DNA from: Enterococcus moraviensis ATCC BAA-383
Lineage (GTDB): Bacteria; Bacillota; Bacilli; Lactobacillales; Enterococcaceae
DNA: 64,000 nucleotides
Assembly (NCBI RefSeq): GCF_000407445.1
Contig: NZ_ASWB01000001.1
Span: 1,054,001-1,118,000 of the forward strand
Reading direction: 5' to 3'
In this document: piece by piece, positions 63,268 to 64,000 of the stretch
Layout of the letters: every line of letters starts with the position of its first letter
How positions within the stretch are numbered: position 1 is the first letter of the stretch
The notes under the pieces: generated by a model
Seen by the model: only the letters and a program-made list of their open reading frames with translations
Told to the model about the DNA's origin: nothing
Database searches by the model: none
Translations under genes and position numbers: made by a program

Positions 63268-64000
63268 TTAGTCAATTGCTTCACTTGGCGACGTTCTACG
63301 AATTCCAATGCCTGTTATTCCTGATACTATTGATAATATCGGACATAATAATATGAAAAAACTAAATGGCGCATAGTCTAACGTAGAAACTTGCAACGTA
63401 CTTGCCATGAATACACCACTTACCCCCCACGGAATCAATGAATTTAGGACGGTTCCTGAGTCTTCTAACGCTCTAGAAAGAACTTCTGGTGCTAGTCCTG
63501 CTTTATCATAGCTTTCTTTGAAAGCACGTCCTGGTAGAATAATGGACAAGTATTGTTCTCCAATCATCAGATTAGCCAAAGCGCCACTAAAGACAGTCGC
63601 AGCAACTAAACTACCCGTTGATTTTAATTTATGCGCAAGGGGTGCCATCAAAACAGTGATTACATCCATCTTCATCAACAGGCCACCTAGTGATAGGGTT
63701 AAAAGGATCAACGAAACTGACCACATCATACTTTGGATACCGCCTCTAGTCAATAAATCGTCGATTTGTTTCATCCCTGTGTCAGAAACAAAACCATTTT
63801 CCAAAATCGTACTTAATTGTTTTAAGTCCACATTTTTCGTCTGAAACATATACATCACACTAGAAACTAGAATAGTTACTAATAAAGACGCAATTGCTGG
63901 GACTCGTTTGATTGAACATACAACAAGTAATAAGATAGGCAAAACTGCCCACCAACTAATCGCAAAATTACTTTGTAATACTTCTAAAAATTGCTTTGTT
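63268..64000 (-). CDS. nhaC: NhaC-type Na+/H+ antiporter (partial, cut by window end)
   Basis: 244 codons of the C-terminal half. The frame stays open to base 64000 (upstream residues end in EVLQSNFAISWWAVLP), so the N-terminus is outside the window. About seven membrane helices and the NhaC-family blocks MMWSVSLILLTLSLGGLLMK, GALANLMIGEQYLSIILPGRAF and ALEDSGTVLNSLIPWGVSGVFM. It exchanges Na+ (or couples malate/lactate in related members) for H+. Confidence 0.9.
   Translation of the reverse strand, partial: TKQFLEVLQSNFAISWWAVLPILLLVVCSIKRVPAIASLLVTILVSSVMYMFQTKNVDLKQLSTILENGFVSDTGMKQIDDLLTRGGIQSMMWSVSLILLTLSLGGLLMKMDVITVLMAPLAHKLKSTGSLVAATVFSGALANLMIGEQYLSIILPGRAFKESYDKAGLAPEVLSRALEDSGTVLNSLIPWGVSGVFMASTLQVSTLDYAPFSFFILLCPILSIVSGITGIGIRRTSPSEAID

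Noticed and set aside
1-64000. CRISPR arrays, tRNA or rRNA genes, prophage modules
   Set aside because: I saw no regular short repeats with spacers, no tRNA-like or rRNA sequence and no phage structural genes. The lone recombinase is not part of a prophage in this window.

Overview
The window is AT-rich chromosomal DNA of a low-GC Gram-positive coccus. I read it as an Enterococcus, probably of the wider E. faecalis group. The reasons are the aspS-hisS pair behind a T-box leader, a seven-gene comG pseudopilin operon, a DUF3013 protein, and above all a cell-surface cluster of WxL proteins, DUF916/DUF3324 partners and a short sortase-anchored protein. The species is an inference.

Layout. 1-3316: a decayed start of a GH1 6-phospho-beta-glucosidase, an ankyrin lipoprotein, and a pair of membrane proteins, one with five Asp-box repeats. 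3461-6970: aspS and hisS with a T-box leader. 6997-15982: a sugar locus with two divergent arms around twin LacI-type operators (PTS EIIC, GH9 hydrolase without signal peptide, ROK kinase / LacI regulator, HAD phosphatase, SIS-domain isomerase or deaminase), then an aldo-keto reductase. 16069-24330: carnitine-type acyltransferase, dtd, relA, and an operon of DNA glycosylase, DUF3013, prmA, rsmE and a DeoC-like protein. 24470-27219: rarA with a long repeat-containing leader, 6S RNA, a small membrane protein and a universal stress protein. 27274-33523: ackA, a methyltransferase and comGA-GG. 33540-35327: a candidate small RNA and an amino-acid permease. 35460-43921: a complete L-ascorbate operon (ulaG-C-A-B-D-E-F in transcription order) with DeoR- and LysR-type regulators. 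43961-47881: rlmN and a BceAB-type ABC transporter. 48003-57811: the WxL surface cluster. 57829-59402: a tyrosine recombinase inside a perfect 28-bp inverted repeat. 59817-64000: a GntR regulator, ftsK and a partial nhaC-type antiporter.

The main discovery candidate is an invertible promoter switch at the head of the WxL cluster. Two identical 28-bp sites in inverted orientation (57829-57856 and 59322-59349) enclose about 1.5 kb containing a catalytically complete tyrosine recombinase. Inside the right end lies a good sigma-A promoter (59277-59305) pointing outwards. In the orientation given here it runs across the right repeat straight into a strong terminator (59368-59402). The left repeat ends immediately upstream of the ribosome binding site of an OmpR-type regulator that heads the WxL genes. 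Flipping the segment would put the same promoter about 55 nt upstream of that regulator. The sequence therefore looks like the OFF state of a self-contained, recombinase-encoding phase-variation switch for a whole surface complex.

The genes appear to work together in these ways. The GH9/ROK/SIS set fits uptake and breakdown of a beta-linked, possibly glucosamine-containing sugar. The ula operon turns imported ascorbate 6-phosphate into xylulose 5-phosphate and has cre-like sites over its promoter. The WxL cluster encodes secreted proteins that would assemble on peptidoglycan.
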